Below the pieces are notes generated by a model that was not told the DNA's origin, searched no databases, and saw nothing but the letters and a program-made list of their open reading frames with translations. From the NCBI GenBank assembly GCA_024234615.1, contig JACKNY010000001.1, forward strand, positions 896,501 through 960,500: a stretch of DNA of 64,000 nucleotides, in the 5' to 3' direction. Shown here in pieces: positions 37,401 through 46,813 of this stretch. Position 1 is the stretch's first letter. Each line of letters starts with the position of its first letter. This DNA comes from Pseudomonadales bacterium. GTDB lineage: Bacteria > Pseudomonadota > Gammaproteobacteria > Pseudomonadales > IMCC2047. A program made the position numbers and the translations under genes.

Positions 37401-37945
37401 TCGCCAAGGAACCGCTAGTGGCACTACAAGCAAAAAAAACAGACCAAATAATCGCTGGCCTGGTGATTGAAATTCGTACCATGAAAAGCAAGCGCGGCGA
37501 CACGATAGCCTTTGTTACATTGGACGATCGCAGCAGTCGGGTAGAGGTTTCAGTCTTTGCGGAAACCTATGAAAGGCATAGAGAATTGTTGATGAAGGAC
37601 AACCTGTTGGTGGTGGAAGGTGAGGTTGGTAATGATGATTATTCTGGTGCAATTAAAGTGCGGGCAAAAACTATCTATGATGTTGTTGAAGCCCGGCAGC
37701 GGTTTGCGAAGCGTATCTTGCTCTCACCATCGCAGACTCAAATCAATGCTCAATTACCGGAAAAGCTTGCAGAATTGCTCAAACCCTATCTGGGGGGAGG
37801 TTGCCCTGTCACCTTGCTTTATCAGAATCAACGGGCTCAGGGTATGCTGAATTTTGGTGAAACCTGGCGAGTGCTTCCCACAGATGAACTGCTACTAAGT
37901 CTTAAAGAGGGTTTCGGTGAAGATCGGGCTACGCTTTGTTACTAA
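34457..37945 (+). CDS. dnaE: DNA polymerase III alpha subunit
   Basis: A 1162-residue replicative polymerase of the DnaE1 type. The N-terminal PHP domain begins FIHLRNHTEFSLRDGLLRVN. The polymerase active site is MPDFDVDFCMDGRDRVIEY, with the two catalytic Asp residues. A helix-hairpin-helix and an OB-fold (about residues 1000-1075) follow. The PHP domain here has Asn-His rather than a full metal set, as is normal for gammaproteobacterial DnaE, which relies on DnaQ for proofreading. The length matches E. coli (1160). Confidence 0.98.
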   Translation: MTATFIHLRNHTEFSLRDGLLRVNSMVDAAVEDGMPAIAVTDQSNLFALVKFYRAAISAGIKPILGADLWLENPLNEAQPAVFTLLAQNRAGYANLTKLISRAHLEGQRQGLALIKFEWLREASEGLIALSGARQGDIGHALLSNNPQVAEQLVKQWIQYFPERFYIELQRTGREGEQSYLEQAIRLAETYDLPVVATNDTRFLHAEDFEAHEARVCIHDGRTLDDPRRARLYSEHQYLKSSAQMGELFQDIPEAIENTLEIAKRCSLEIELGENYLPNYPVPAGMTMDDYFRKLSFDGLAKRLNKLLDNSAPDYQEQRQVYVDRLNFELDIITQMGFPGYFLIVMDFIKWAKQNQVPVGPGRGSGAGSLVAYSLDITDLDPLEYDLLFERFLNPERVSMPDFDVDFCMDGRDRVIEYVAETYGRDAVSQIITFGTMAAKAVVRDVARVQGKPYGLADKLSKMIPFEVGMTLSKAMEQEKPLREFVEQNEEVAEIMEMAFKLEGITRNVGKHAGGVVIAPTRLTDFSPLYCDETGSNLVTQFDKDDVERVGLVKFDFLGLRTLTIIDWAVANVNRLREKAGEQRLDISNIDLEDAKVYKLLQAANTTAVFQLESRGMKDLLRRLEPNTFEDIIALVALFRPGPLQSGMVDDFIARKKGKAELAYPHPQYQHECLKPVLEPSYGIILYQEQVMQIAQTMGGYTLGGADLLRRAMGKKKAEEMAKQRQIFMEGAGKQGFGEELARNIFDLMEKFAGYGFNKSHSAAYALLSYQTAWLKTYYPAPFMAAVLSADMQNTDKVVILLEDCRQMELPLVLPNVNVGEYRFTVDEKNQLVYGLGAIKGLGEGPIESIVQARNEGGPFTDLFDFCARVDLRKVNRRALEALIRSGAMDDIGLHRAALMACLEEAIKTAEQHSQNKQSGMTDLFGGLPGVNTAQSHEEIYADYQHIRCWTEKARLLAEKETLGLYLRGHPIDEYEKELRYIAKEPLVALQAKKTDQIIAGLVIEIRTMKSKRGDTIAFVTLDDRSSRVEVSVFAETYERHRELLMKDNLLVVEGEVGNDDYSGAIKVRAKTIYDVVEARQRFAKRILLSPSQTQINAQLPEKLAELLKPYLGGGCPVTLLYQNQRAQGMLNFGETWRVLPTDELLLSLKEGFGEDRATLCY

Positions 37946-38069
37946 GAGTCGGTGGCTCAGGATTGTCTTCGAATGAATCGTTCTTGCTTGTCATTATGGG
38001 TAAATATCAATACCATTGCGTCAAATTGACTCTTTCGCGTTATGTTAAAAGGTAAAATCGAAATCACCG

Positions 38070-39023
38070 ATGAATCCCAATTATTTAGATTTTGAACAGC
38101 CCATCGCTGAATTGCAGGTGAGGATTGAAGAATTACGGCTGGTAAGCAGCGATAACAACCTCAATATTAGTGAAGAAGTCGCTAAGCTGGAAGGTAAAAG
38201 TAAAGAATTGACCAAAAGTATATTTGCCAACCTTAACTCTTGGCAGACAGCGCAGATGGCGCGGCATCCGCAACGCCCTTATACACTGGACTATATCCAA
38301 TCCATATTTACCGATTTTGATGAACTGCATGGTGATCGTCATTATGCCGACGATGCGGCAATTGTGGGCGGTCTGGCGCGCCTGGATGATAAACCAGTCA
38401 TGGTGATCGGACATCAAAAGGGTCGAGGAGTCAAAGAAAAGGTTCTGAGAAACTTTGGCATGCCGAGGCCTGAAGGGTATCGCAAGGCTTGTCGCCTGAT
38501 GGAACTGGCCGAACGTTACAAAATGCCGATCATTACCTTTATCGATACACCCGGTGCGTATCCCGGTATTGGTGCCGAAGAGCGTGGCCAAAGTGAAGCC
38601 ATTGCCTACAACCTGGCGGTCATGTCACGTCTGGAAGTGCCCATTATTTCCACCGTCATCGGTGAAGGCGGTTCCGGCGGTGCGCTGGCGATTGGCGTGT
38701 GCGATGAACTCATGATGCTGCAATACTCAACCTATGCCGTCATTTCGCCCGAGGGTTGTGCTTCAATTTTGTGGCGTAGTGCTGAGCGAGCCGCAGATGC
38801 CGCGCAGGCAATGGGTATTACTGCGAGCAGACTGTATGAGCTGAAACTGACTGATCGTGTCATTCCCGAGCCGCTAGGCGGTGCCCATCGTGACCTGGAA
38901 ACCATGTCGGATACTTTGAAAGCGAGCATACTGAAAGCCCTAGATAAGCTAAAAAAATATAACACAGAGGATCTGCTGGAGCGGCGTTACCAGCGTTATA
39001 TGTCCTATGGAATTGGTCAGTGA
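38070..39023 (+). CDS. accA: Acetyl-CoA carboxylase carboxyltransferase alpha subunit
   Basis: A 317-residue AccA, half of the carboxyltransferase that makes malonyl-CoA with AccD. Signatures are MARHPQRPYTLDYIQSIF, GHQKGRGVKEKVLRNFGMPR, TFIDTPGAYPGIGAEERGQS and GEGGSGGALAIGVCDELMML. The length is standard. It follows dnaE by 124 bases, as in many gammaproteobacteria. Confidence 0.98.
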   Translation: MNPNYLDFEQPIAELQVRIEELRLVSSDNNLNISEEVAKLEGKSKELTKSIFANLNSWQTAQMARHPQRPYTLDYIQSIFTDFDELHGDRHYADDAAIVGGLARLDDKPVMVIGHQKGRGVKEKVLRNFGMPRPEGYRKACRLMELAERYKMPIITFIDTPGAYPGIGAEERGQSEAIAYNLAVMSRLEVPIISTVIGEGGSGGALAIGVCDELMMLQYSTYAVISPEGCASILWRSAERAADAAQAMGITASRLYELKLTDRVIPEPLGGAHRDLETMSDTLKASILKALDKLKKYNTEDLLERRYQRYMSYGIGQ

Positions 39024-39177
39024 TTCGAGATAGTAAGGCTGCCTTTCACTTTATGGGTGCGATGCTGACCCTTAGCTAGCAAGGGACTCTGAATTCGATT
39101 CCACCGTTGTGTCGCTTCGTGCTTATGGTGGGCCTTTTGAAAACAAATTACCCGCGCAGACGAGTCGTCGATCCGTC

Positions 39178-40527
39178 ATGACATTCAATGAAACTAATCT
39201 ACTCGCGGAATTGAGTCACGACCAATTACGTGCCAACCAAACAACCAAGCGTTTTGTTGTTGCTTATAGCGGTGGGATGGATTCCCATGTGCTACTGGCA
39301 GCGATGTCGGTCCTGAGGGGACGGCTAGGCGGCGCGGAAGTCGCTGCATTACATGTTCATCATGGCATCAGCCCGGAAGCGGATGCATGGGTGGAGCACT
39401 GTGTCGAGACTTGTCGTTTATTGGATGTGCCGCTCAACATCAAGAAAATTAAGGTTGACCGAACCCAGGCCAGCCTGGAAAACTCGCTGCGCAACGCCAG
39501 ATATCAAGCCTTTTCTGAAAGTCTCAACAAGCAGGATGTACTATTGCTCGCGCATCATGCCGATGATCAGGCAGAAACTATTTTTTTACGCCTGTTACGT
39601 GGCGCTGGGGCTCAGGGTGTATCGGGTATGCCAGCGTGTCGAGTATTAGGTAACGCATATCTATATCGCCCCATGCTTGGCTATACCAGGCAGGAACTAG
39701 CGCATTACGCGATTACCAAACAACTACGCTGGATTGAAGACGATAGCAATGTAGACGTACAATTTGACCGGAACTTCCTACGACAGAACGTCCTACCTTT
39801 GATTACCGAACGCTGGCCCGGTTTCGGTAACTCGCTGACGCGACACGCTCGAATCAATCAGCAACTCCAGCACAGCATGGATTTTTTTCTCGCACGAGAG
39901 CTTGAGCAGCTGGTTGGTAATGAGGGGAAATTAAATCTTTCACTCCTACGGGCATATACGCAGGAGGTACAGCTAAACCTTGTGCGTGCTTGGATAGCAT
40001 CCTTGGCTTTACCGGTTCCCAGCTATCAGCAATTAGAACAAATAGTTAAAGGTCTCATAGTGGCGAGGGAAGATGCGCAACCGCAGGTAAATTGGCGCGG
40101 TGCCACGGTGCGGCGTTTTCAGAATAACCTCTACGCGAGCGCGCCACTACCCGCATTTGATAAACAGAAGGTCTATGAGCTAACGCCGGATCAACCTTTG
40201 GATATTCCCGGTGTTGGGGCGCTTGAGCTTGTAAATGAGGAGGTTGTAAAAGCGGATAATGGAGAAGGCTGGCCTGTACTTAAACTGGCTCTGGCCCCTT
40301 TAAGTGTGCGCTTCCGGCAAGGTGGGGAGCGCTGCCAACCGGCAGGTCGAGTTGGTTCTCATCCTTTAAAGAAACTATTTCAGGAATATCAAGTCCCTCC
40401 TTGGTTAAGAGACCGAATGCCATTGATTTATTGTGGAGAACAGCTGGTTGCCGCCGGAGACCTTTGGGTCTGCGAAGGATTTACCGCGAGCCCTGGCGAA
40501 CAGGGGCGTCGTTTGGTCTTAAACTGA
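39178..40527 (+). CDS. tilS: tRNA(Ile)-lysidine synthase
   Basis: TilS converts C34 of the tRNA-Ile CAU anticodon to lysidine, changing its decoding to AUA. The N-terminal ATP-pyrophosphatase domain has the PP-loop YSGGMDSHVLL (residues 30-40) followed by LLAHHADDQAETIFLRLLRG. The C-terminal domain has the substrate-binding segment VRFRQGGERCQPAGR and LKKLFQEYQVPPWLRDRMPL. From the ATG at 39178 the protein is 449 residues. An in-frame GTG at 39109 would add 23 residues with no family similarity, so the ATG is preferred although its ribosome site is poor. Confidence 0.95.
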   Translation: MTFNETNLLAELSHDQLRANQTTKRFVVAYSGGMDSHVLLAAMSVLRGRLGGAEVAALHVHHGISPEADAWVEHCVETCRLLDVPLNIKKIKVDRTQASLENSLRNARYQAFSESLNKQDVLLLAHHADDQAETIFLRLLRGAGAQGVSGMPACRVLGNAYLYRPMLGYTRQELAHYAITKQLRWIEDDSNVDVQFDRNFLRQNVLPLITERWPGFGNSLTRHARINQQLQHSMDFFLARELEQLVGNEGKLNLSLLRAYTQEVQLNLVRAWIASLALPVPSYQQLEQIVKGLIVAREDAQPQVNWRGATVRRFQNNLYASAPLPAFDKQKVYELTPDQPLDIPGVGALELVNEEVVKADNGEGWPVLKLALAPLSVRFRQGGERCQPAGRVGSHPLKKLFQEYQVPPWLRDRMPLIYCGEQLVAAGDLWVCEGFTASPGEQGRRLVLN

Positions 40528-40654
40528 TAGCATGTCCTGTCTGGGGCTGGTCTATCTGCCTCAGCTACAAATTCGCTTTTTGCTAAATACCGACTATTCT
40601 GAAAATTCAAGTACATATATCAGCGGCATTGATATCATATTAAAGGAATAGTAA

Positions 40655-43000
40655 ATGCGTGCGCGTCTGACGGTGTCGGTAAAACTAAATTGTGTCATTA
40701 TCTTGCTGTCAATTCTAGCAGCGACCACAGTATCCTATCATCTGATTCATCAAGAGTATCAACGTTCATACCAGCAATTAATCAAGGATAGCGTTGCGTT
40801 GGTGGAACGCTCTTCTGTCCAGCAGCAGTTTGCTATTTATTATCAAAAGCATGCAAATACCCGGCTTCTGTTACAGGAGTTATTTAGCCAGCCCGCACTC
40901 AAATATAGCGCAATTTATGATCGTAATGGCAAGCGAATCTTCGGGCTTGAGCGAGACGGGGAAAGCCTGCATGGCATCCCTGATTTAGAAAGTGCCAGGC
41001 AGGGTCTCGGGGCGCTGGAGCAGGGTGAGTATGAATACGTAAACCTTCAATCCGGTGAAAAATTTGTGGATGTGACTATCCCGGTTTTTTCACCAATGAA
41101 TCCCTTTTATGAGGGGGTGGAGCAAGAAAATTTTATACTCGAATTGGCGCAACCGCGTATGCAGGGCAGCCAATATTTAATGGGCTATGTTCGCCTTGTC
41201 CTCAGTAAAACGCCGCTGAAGCAACATTTGGTCGAATATAGCAAGTGGATCATAGCGGCATCCACTCTATTTATACTGATGTGTTCACTCATTTCTTTGG
41301 TGTTCATCCGTCGGATAACAGAGCCATTGGCGAAAGTGGTACAGCTTGCCCATGATGTTTCCAATGGCAAGTTGGATACTACTTTCCGGGTTCGTGGTTC
41401 GGATGAGGTGCGTGAAATTGCCTCGATGCTGAATTTCATTGTGCGTAGTCTTAACAACTACAAAACCGAGCTCGATGTTAATCAGCAACTGCTGACGATG
41501 AAAGTGGAAGAGCGCACCAAACAGCTTTCCGAAAGCAACGAACAATTGAAGCAAGCGGTGGAGGAAACCAGTTTGGCGAAAGAACGCCTGCGCCGACTGG
41601 CTTATTACGACAGCCTTACGGTGCTACCCAACCGCCAGTTTTTTACCGAACAGCTTAAATTGCTGCTCAGCATGGCCAAGCGTGAAGACTATCAGCTTGC
41701 GCTGTTGTTTATTGACCTGGATAACTTCAAGCGCATCAACGATTCGCTGGGACACAGTGCAGGCGATATGCTGCTTAGGGAGGTTGCGGCCCGACTGAGC
41801 CATTGTATTCGCGACAGTGATCTGATTTCACGCTATATGGACGACCAATTGGAAATTGGCGTATCCAGGCTTGGTGGCGATGAGTTTACCGTGGTATTGA
41901 ATCGCATCGAAGACCGTGAAACGGTAGCGAAAGTGGCGCAACGACTACTGACATCTTTAGCACGTCCGATGTTTATCGAGGGGCATGAATTGGTCATTAC
42001 CCCCAGTATCGGTATCGCTATTTCACCAAACGACGGTGAGGATGTGGAAGGTTTGCTCAAACACGCGGATACGGCGATGTATCATGCCAAAAATAATGGC
42101 AAGAACAATTTCCAATATTATGCGAGCTCTATGAATGAAATGGGCGTGCATCGACTGAAGTTAGAGACTGATTTACGCCGGGCTTTGGAGCATGAGGAAC
42201 TGGTGTTGCATTACCAACCGCAGGTTGATATCAGCACGGGTAAAATTGTTGGCGCTGAGGCCATGGTAAGATGGCAACACCCGGAACACGGGCTGGTGCC
42301 GCCGCTCAACTTCATTACACTTGCCGAAGAAATGGGGCTGATCGTCGAACTGGGTGACTGGGTATTACGTGAGGCTTGTAAACAAACGAAAATCTGGCAA
42401 AAGCAAGGGCTGGATATTCCGAAAATTGCGGTTAACCTATCGGCACTTCAGTTCGATGATGAGGACTTTATTGAGCGTACGGGGCAGCTGCTAAAGGAAA
42501 CTGGATTAAGCCCTAAATCCTTAGAGTTAGAACTCACGGAAAGTGTCATTATGAAGGATGCGGAAACCACCATTGAAGCGTTAAATGTGATTAAATCGAT
42601 GGGTATCAGTTTATCGGTTGATGATTTTGGCACTGGTTATTCGTCGTTGAATTACCTGAGTCAATTCCCGCTGGATAAATTAAAAATCGACAGAAGTTTT
42701 GTAGTTGATGTCGAGAAAGGGGAGCACAACGCGGGTTTGGTCATCGCAATTATTGCCATGGCCAAAAGCCTAAATTTGAGCTTAGTCGCCGAAGGTGTTG
42801 AAACCAACGCGCAACTATTGTTCTTAAAGAGTAAGGGCGTTAGGGTCATTCAAGGGTTTTTCTTTAGCGGTCCCGTGCCTGCGGAACAGTTTGAAGAATT
42901 GCTACGTAGCCACCGGTTTGATCAATTACTAGATGATATCCCCGCTCCTGCCATAAAGCCCAAACTGGTAAGCTCTGCCGATTGGGGTGGCTCCTTCTAG
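40655..43000 (+). CDS. Membrane GGDEF/EAL cyclic-di-GMP regulator
   Basis: A 781-residue inner-membrane sensor predicted to make and/or break cyclic-di-GMP. It has an N-terminal membrane helix (about 10-30), a periplasmic sensor region, a second helix (about 196-217, WIIAASTLFILMCSLISLVF), HAMP (218-270), a coiled coil, GGDEF (GGDEF at 407-411) and EAL (about 505-750). The GGDEF motif is intact, but a segment RYMDDQLEIGVS is inserted just before RLGGDEF. The EAL motif reads EAM (Glu535); downstream catalytic pieces ELTES, VDDFGTGYSSL and AEGVE are kept, so phosphodiesterase activity is likely. An AAAGGAA ribosome site precedes the ATG. It lies between tilS and the type I secretion genes. Confidence 0.92.
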   Translation: MRARLTVSVKLNCVIILLSILAATTVSYHLIHQEYQRSYQQLIKDSVALVERSSVQQQFAIYYQKHANTRLLLQELFSQPALKYSAIYDRNGKRIFGLERDGESLHGIPDLESARQGLGALEQGEYEYVNLQSGEKFVDVTIPVFSPMNPFYEGVEQENFILELAQPRMQGSQYLMGYVRLVLSKTPLKQHLVEYSKWIIAASTLFILMCSLISLVFIRRITEPLAKVVQLAHDVSNGKLDTTFRVRGSDEVREIASMLNFIVRSLNNYKTELDVNQQLLTMKVEERTKQLSESNEQLKQAVEETSLAKERLRRLAYYDSLTVLPNRQFFTEQLKLLLSMAKREDYQLALLFIDLDNFKRINDSLGHSAGDMLLREVAARLSHCIRDSDLISRYMDDQLEIGVSRLGGDEFTVVLNRIEDRETVAKVAQRLLTSLARPMFIEGHELVITPSIGIAISPNDGEDVEGLLKHADTAMYHAKNNGKNNFQYYASSMNEMGVHRLKLETDLRRALEHEELVLHYQPQVDISTGKIVGAEAMVRWQHPEHGLVPPLNFITLAEEMGLIVELGDWVLREACKQTKIWQKQGLDIPKIAVNLSALQFDDEDFIERTGQLLKETGLSPKSLELELTESVIMKDAETTIEALNVIKSMGISLSVDDFGTGYSSLNYLSQFPLDKLKIDRSFVVDVEKGEHNAGLVIAIIAMAKSLNLSLVAEGVETNAQLLFLKSKGVRVIQGFFFSGPVPAEQFEELLRSHRFDQLLDDIPAPAIKPKLVSSADWGGSF

Positions 43001-43132
43001 ATGTCGTGGAAAAGTTCGTCCAGCCTCCTTTATTTTACCTTGTCATAAACCACAATAAAAAAGGGTTTTAACTTTTAACGACTGGCTTTACTATAGCGCC
43101 TGATTATAAAAAAATTGACAAGGAAGCATGGA

Positions 43133-45316
43133 TTGCTAGGTCAGCAAAATAACAACAATAGTCAAGAAACTCATAGTACAAACACTGCATTAGATACAGG
43201 GTGCATAAGTCTCTGTCTATTAGCGCGCTTTCATCAGGTTGCGGCTGACGCCCAGGCCCTGCACCATGAATTTGGGGAATCCGGTAAAACCTTTACCGAT
43301 ACCGATATCCTGCGCGCCGCCGCCTATTTAAAACTCAAAGCCAAATTAGTTAAACCGAGTACCGACCAGCTCAAGGATATTGCGTTACCGGCAATTGCCA
43401 AGGACAAGGAGGGTAACTATCTGATTCTTGGCCGCTTTGATATCGAAAACAAAAAAGTCTTAATCCAAGATCCCACGGCAAGAAGCCCACAAACACTCTC
43501 CATTGAAGATTTCGAAACAAGCTGGTCTGGCGAGCTAATCCTTATCACCAAACGCTCATTGCTGCCGGGCATGACGGGTAAGTTTGATATCAGTTGGTTT
43601 ATTCCCGCCATCGTCAAACATAAAAAACTGCTCGGTGAAGTGCTGTTAGCCTCTTTCTTTATCCAGCTATTCGCATTAGTCACACCGCTGTTCTTCCAGG
43701 TCATTATCGACAAAGTGTTGGTGCACCGAGGCCTAACCACCTTGGACGTACTCGCCATTGGCCTATTGGCCATCTCAATCTTCGATGTGGTGCTCAACGG
43801 CCTGCGCACCTACCTGTTTTCCCACACCACCAACCGAGTGGATGTTACCCTGGGCAGTAGTTTATTCCGGCATCTACTGCACCTGCCTATTGCCTATTTT
43901 CAATCGCGCCAAGTGGGAACTACCGTCGCACGGGTGCGCGAACTGGAAACCATCCGCAACTTTATTACCGGCTCCGCGCTAACGCTGGTGATTGATCTGT
44001 TCTTCACCTTCGTCTTCTTTGCCGTGATGTACTATTACAGCCCCGTGCTGTTTTGGGTGGTGCTAGGTTCGATACCTTTCTATATTGTACTTTCTGCGTT
44101 CATTACACCTATCCTCCGCAAACGGCTGGATGAAAAGTTTAAACGTGGTGCTGAAAGCCAGGCTTTTTTGGTGGAATCCGTATCCGGTGTGGAAACCCTC
44201 AAATCCATGGCCGTCGAACCGCAAATGCAGCGCAAGTGGGAAGAGCAATTGGCGGGTTATGTCTCCGCCTCTTTCCGCAGCCAAAACCTGGGTAATATCG
44301 CCAGTCAGGTGGCACAATTTATTAACAAAGTCGTCACCGTTTTGATTCTCTGGTTCGGCGCAAGATTAGTCATTACCGGCGAACTTAGCGTCGGTCAACT
44401 GATTGCTTTTAATATGTTAGCGGGCAGAGTCTCTGGCCCCATTCTCAGGTTGGTGCAACTCTGGCAGGATTTTCAACAGGCCAGTATCTCCATCGAACGG
44501 CTGGGGGATATTCTCAACACCCCAACCGAGCCGAGCCACAACCCCAACCGCACCACTCTGCCGCAAATCAAAGGCCATGTGCAGTTTGAGCATGTCAGCT
44601 TCCGCTATCATCCCGACCAACCCCAGGTGTTGAATGATATCTGTCTGAGTGTAAAGCCCGGTGAAGTGATCGGCATTGTCGGTCGCTCCGGTTCCGGCAA
44701 AAGCACCCTGACCAAACTGATTCAAAGGCTCTTTGTGCCCCAGTCCGGGCGTATATTAATAGACGGCGTTGATCTCTCACTGGTTCAGCCTGTCTGGTTA
44801 CGGCGGCAAGTGGGCGTTGTGCTACAGGAGAACTTCCTCTTTACCCGCTCGGTGAAGGATAATATCGCCCTGGCCGACCCAGGTATGCCGGTCGAGCGCG
44901 TGATTCAGGCCGCCAAGCTCGCCGGAGCCCACGAGTTTATCCTCGAACTGCCCGAGGGATACGACACCCGAATTGAAGAGCAGGGTAGCAACCTCTCCGG
45001 CGGACAGAAACAGCGCATCGCCATCGCCCGAGCATTGCTGACGAATCCCAGTATTCTTATCTTCGACGAAGCTACCAGCGCCCTGGATTACGAATCCGAG
45101 CGCATCATTCAAAATAACATGCAGGCGATAACGCACCAGCGCACCACCTTTATCATTGCGCACCGCCTTTCCACCGTCAGAAACGCCGACCGTATTATCG
45201 TTATCGATCGGGGCAGAATCATCGAGCAGGGTAATCACGAATCTTTGCTGAAACACAACGGTCTTTACGCCAAACTGCATTACCATCAGACCGAAAGCCA
45301 AGGGGAGGTCGCTTGA
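43133..45316 (+). CDS. Type I secretion ABC transporter (HlyB-like)
   Basis: A roughly 727-residue inner-membrane exporter with an N-terminal C39-peptidase-like domain, a six-helix membrane domain (about 155-430) and an ABC ATPase. Walker A is GRSGSGKST, the signature is NLSGGQKQR and Walker B is ILIFDEAT. The C39 catalytic Cys is absent: the expected DCG reads DTG (ALDTGCISLC), so the domain should be a substrate-binding CLD as in HlyB, not a protease. That fits an RTX substrate lacking a leader. The start is TTG at 43133, six bases after AGGAAG; a TTG six codons upstream is the alternative, and the only nearby ATG is out of frame. Third-position C is more frequent than in the neighbours, suggesting a different origin. 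Confidence 0.93.
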   Translation: MLGQQNNNNSQETHSTNTALDTGCISLCLLARFHQVAADAQALHHEFGESGKTFTDTDILRAAAYLKLKAKLVKPSTDQLKDIALPAIAKDKEGNYLILGRFDIENKKVLIQDPTARSPQTLSIEDFETSWSGELILITKRSLLPGMTGKFDISWFIPAIVKHKKLLGEVLLASFFIQLFALVTPLFFQVIIDKVLVHRGLTTLDVLAIGLLAISIFDVVLNGLRTYLFSHTTNRVDVTLGSSLFRHLLHLPIAYFQSRQVGTTVARVRELETIRNFITGSALTLVIDLFFTFVFFAVMYYYSPVLFWVVLGSIPFYIVLSAFITPILRKRLDEKFKRGAESQAFLVESVSGVETLKSMAVEPQMQRKWEEQLAGYVSASFRSQNLGNIASQVAQFINKVVTVLILWFGARLVITGELSVGQLIAFNMLAGRVSGPILRLVQLWQDFQQASISIERLGDILNTPTEPSHNPNRTTLPQIKGHVQFEHVSFRYHPDQPQVLNDICLSVKPGEVIGIVGRSGSGKSTLTKLIQRLFVPQSGRILIDGVDLSLVQPVWLRRQVGVVLQENFLFTRSVKDNIALADPGMPVERVIQAAKLAGAHEFILELPEGYDTRIEEQGSNLSGGQKQRIAIARALLTNPSILIFDEATSALDYESERIIQNNMQAITHQRTTFIIAHRLSTVRNADRIIVIDRGRIIEQGNHESLLKHNGLYAKLHYHQTESQGEVA

Positions 45317-46716
45317 TGCAGATGCCCTGGCAATGGTTAACTGATCGCTTCGAAAGCCCCGATCAGGTCAAACGCAGCGCCTACGCCTTTATGCCAGCCG
45401 CGCTAGAAGTACAGGAAACCCCACCGTCGCCAATAGGCCGGGCTATCATCTGGACTATCGTGATTGTCTTCATCGTTGCTGTGGTCTGGGGTATTGTCGG
45501 CAAAATGGATGTGGTGGCTGTTGCGCAGGGTAAAATCATCCCCAGTGGGCGGGTAAAAACGATACAACCGCTGGAGATCGGCAAAGTCAAAACCATCCAT
45601 GTGCAAGAAGGGCAGGCGGTTAGCGCTGGCGAACCCCTGATTACCCTCGACGGCACCGCCACCCAAGCCGATAGCGATCGGCTACAACAACAACTCAACA
45701 CCGCCGAACTGCAACAAGCCCGCCAGAAAATTTTTCATCAGTTATTAAAGGCAAAAACACTCCCCAAGGATTGGCACAGTCAAGCGCAAACGCAGCTCAG
45801 CCTCAGCCCTCTTGCCGAACTAAAAGAAGTGGCCGCTCAACAGCGTTTGCTCATCGAGCAAATTAACGAATACCGATATCGCAAAGAAAGCCTCGAAAAC
45901 GAACTCAGCAAACGCCGAGCGGAACAGCAACGGGCCAAGGCCACCATGACCAAGCTTGAGCGCACATTACCCCTGATCAGCGAACGTACCCAATCGTTGG
46001 AAAAGCTGATGCAAAAGCACATGGTCGCCAGAGATCAATACCTGGAACTGGAGCAGGAACGTATCGAAAACGAACAGGATCTGATCGCCCTACAGGCACA
46101 GTATCAAGAACTCAGTGCTGCCATTAAAGCGACCCAATCCCAGCTCAATACACTCAACGCCGAAATGCAAAAAAACAACCTGACCGAACTCAACGAAACC
46201 ACTCAACAAATCGCCGCACTCGAACAGGAACTGATCAAAGCCAAACAGCGCAACCGGCAACAGATCGTTAGCTCGCCGATAGACGGCACAGTGCAACAAC
46301 TCGCCGTGCATACCGTCGGTGGTGTCGTTACCCCAGCGCAAGAACTGATGCTGATTGTCCCCAAAGAAAGCACCTTGGAAGTTGAAGCGCTGATACTGAA
46401 CAAAGACATCGGCTTTGTCGAAGAGGGCCAAATTGCTGAAGTGAAAATCGACACCTTTAACTTCACCAAGTACGGCACTATCGACGCTCAGATTATCCAC
46501 CTGTCCAACGACGCCATCAGTGATGAAACACTTGGGTTGGTGTATATGGCTAAAGTGTTGATCGAAACAACGCAGATGCAGGTGAACGAAAGGTTGGTGA
46601 ACCTCAGCCCCGGTATGTCGGTGACAGTGGAGGTGAAGACGGGGAAGCGGCGAATCATTGAGTACTTCCTGAGTCCGTTGCTTAGGTATAAGCAGGAGAG
46701 CATCAGGGAGCGGTGA
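45316..46716 (+). CDS. Type I secretion membrane-fusion protein (HlyD family)
   Basis: A 466-residue HlyD-like adaptor linking the ABC exporter to a TolC channel. It has a short cytoplasmic N-terminus, one membrane helix (about 37-60, IIWTIVIVFIVAVVWGIVG), a lipoyl half-motif (GRVKTIQPLEIGKVKTIHV), a long coiled-coil hairpin (about 120-320) and a C-terminal beta-barrel with the HlyD family block LSPGMSVTVEVKTGKR near the end. The ATG overlaps the exporter TGA (TGATG) with GGGGAGG seven bases upstream. No TolC gene is in the window, so an outer-membrane channel encoded elsewhere is presumed. Confidence 0.94.
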   Translation: MQMPWQWLTDRFESPDQVKRSAYAFMPAALEVQETPPSPIGRAIIWTIVIVFIVAVVWGIVGKMDVVAVAQGKIIPSGRVKTIQPLEIGKVKTIHVQEGQAVSAGEPLITLDGTATQADSDRLQQQLNTAELQQARQKIFHQLLKAKTLPKDWHSQAQTQLSLSPLAELKEVAAQQRLLIEQINEYRYRKESLENELSKRRAEQQRAKATMTKLERTLPLISERTQSLEKLMQKHMVARDQYLELEQERIENEQDLIALQAQYQELSAAIKATQSQLNTLNAEMQKNNLTELNETTQQIAALEQELIKAKQRNRQQIVSSPIDGTVQQLAVHTVGGVVTPAQELMLIVPKESTLEVEALILNKDIGFVEEGQIAEVKIDTFNFTKYGTIDAQIIHLSNDAISDETLGLVYMAKVLIETTQMQVNERLVNLSPGMSVTVEVKTGKRRIIEYFLSPLLRYKQESIRER

Positions 46717-46725
46717 TATTCGTTG

Positions 46726-46779
46726 TCCCTTCTCCCTTTGGGAGCACCCGAGGGCATAATGAAAGGTTAGGATGAGGTG
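46726..46779. repeat. Flanking repeat, left copy
   Basis: A 54-base segment matches 47595-47648 closely: both read CTTCTCC, a TTGGG run, GAGCACCC, AGGGCATAAT, AAAGG, then TAGGATGAGG, with a handful of substitutions and two compensating one-base indels. The two copies lie in the same orientation on either side of vapBC. Its 5' half contains the palindrome CTCCC-TTT-GGGAG. It resembles the widespread proteobacterial intergenic palindromes of CTCCC/GGGAG plus ATCCTAACC type. Confidence 0.8.
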
Positions 46780-46813
46780 AGATCGTGACCGCATAATGGC
46801 TACTTCACGATAG

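Noticed and set aside
44822..45301. A 159-codon minus-strand frame opposite the ABC ATPase domain
   Set aside because: It is antisense to the highly conserved Walker and signature motifs and is a codon-bias shadow.
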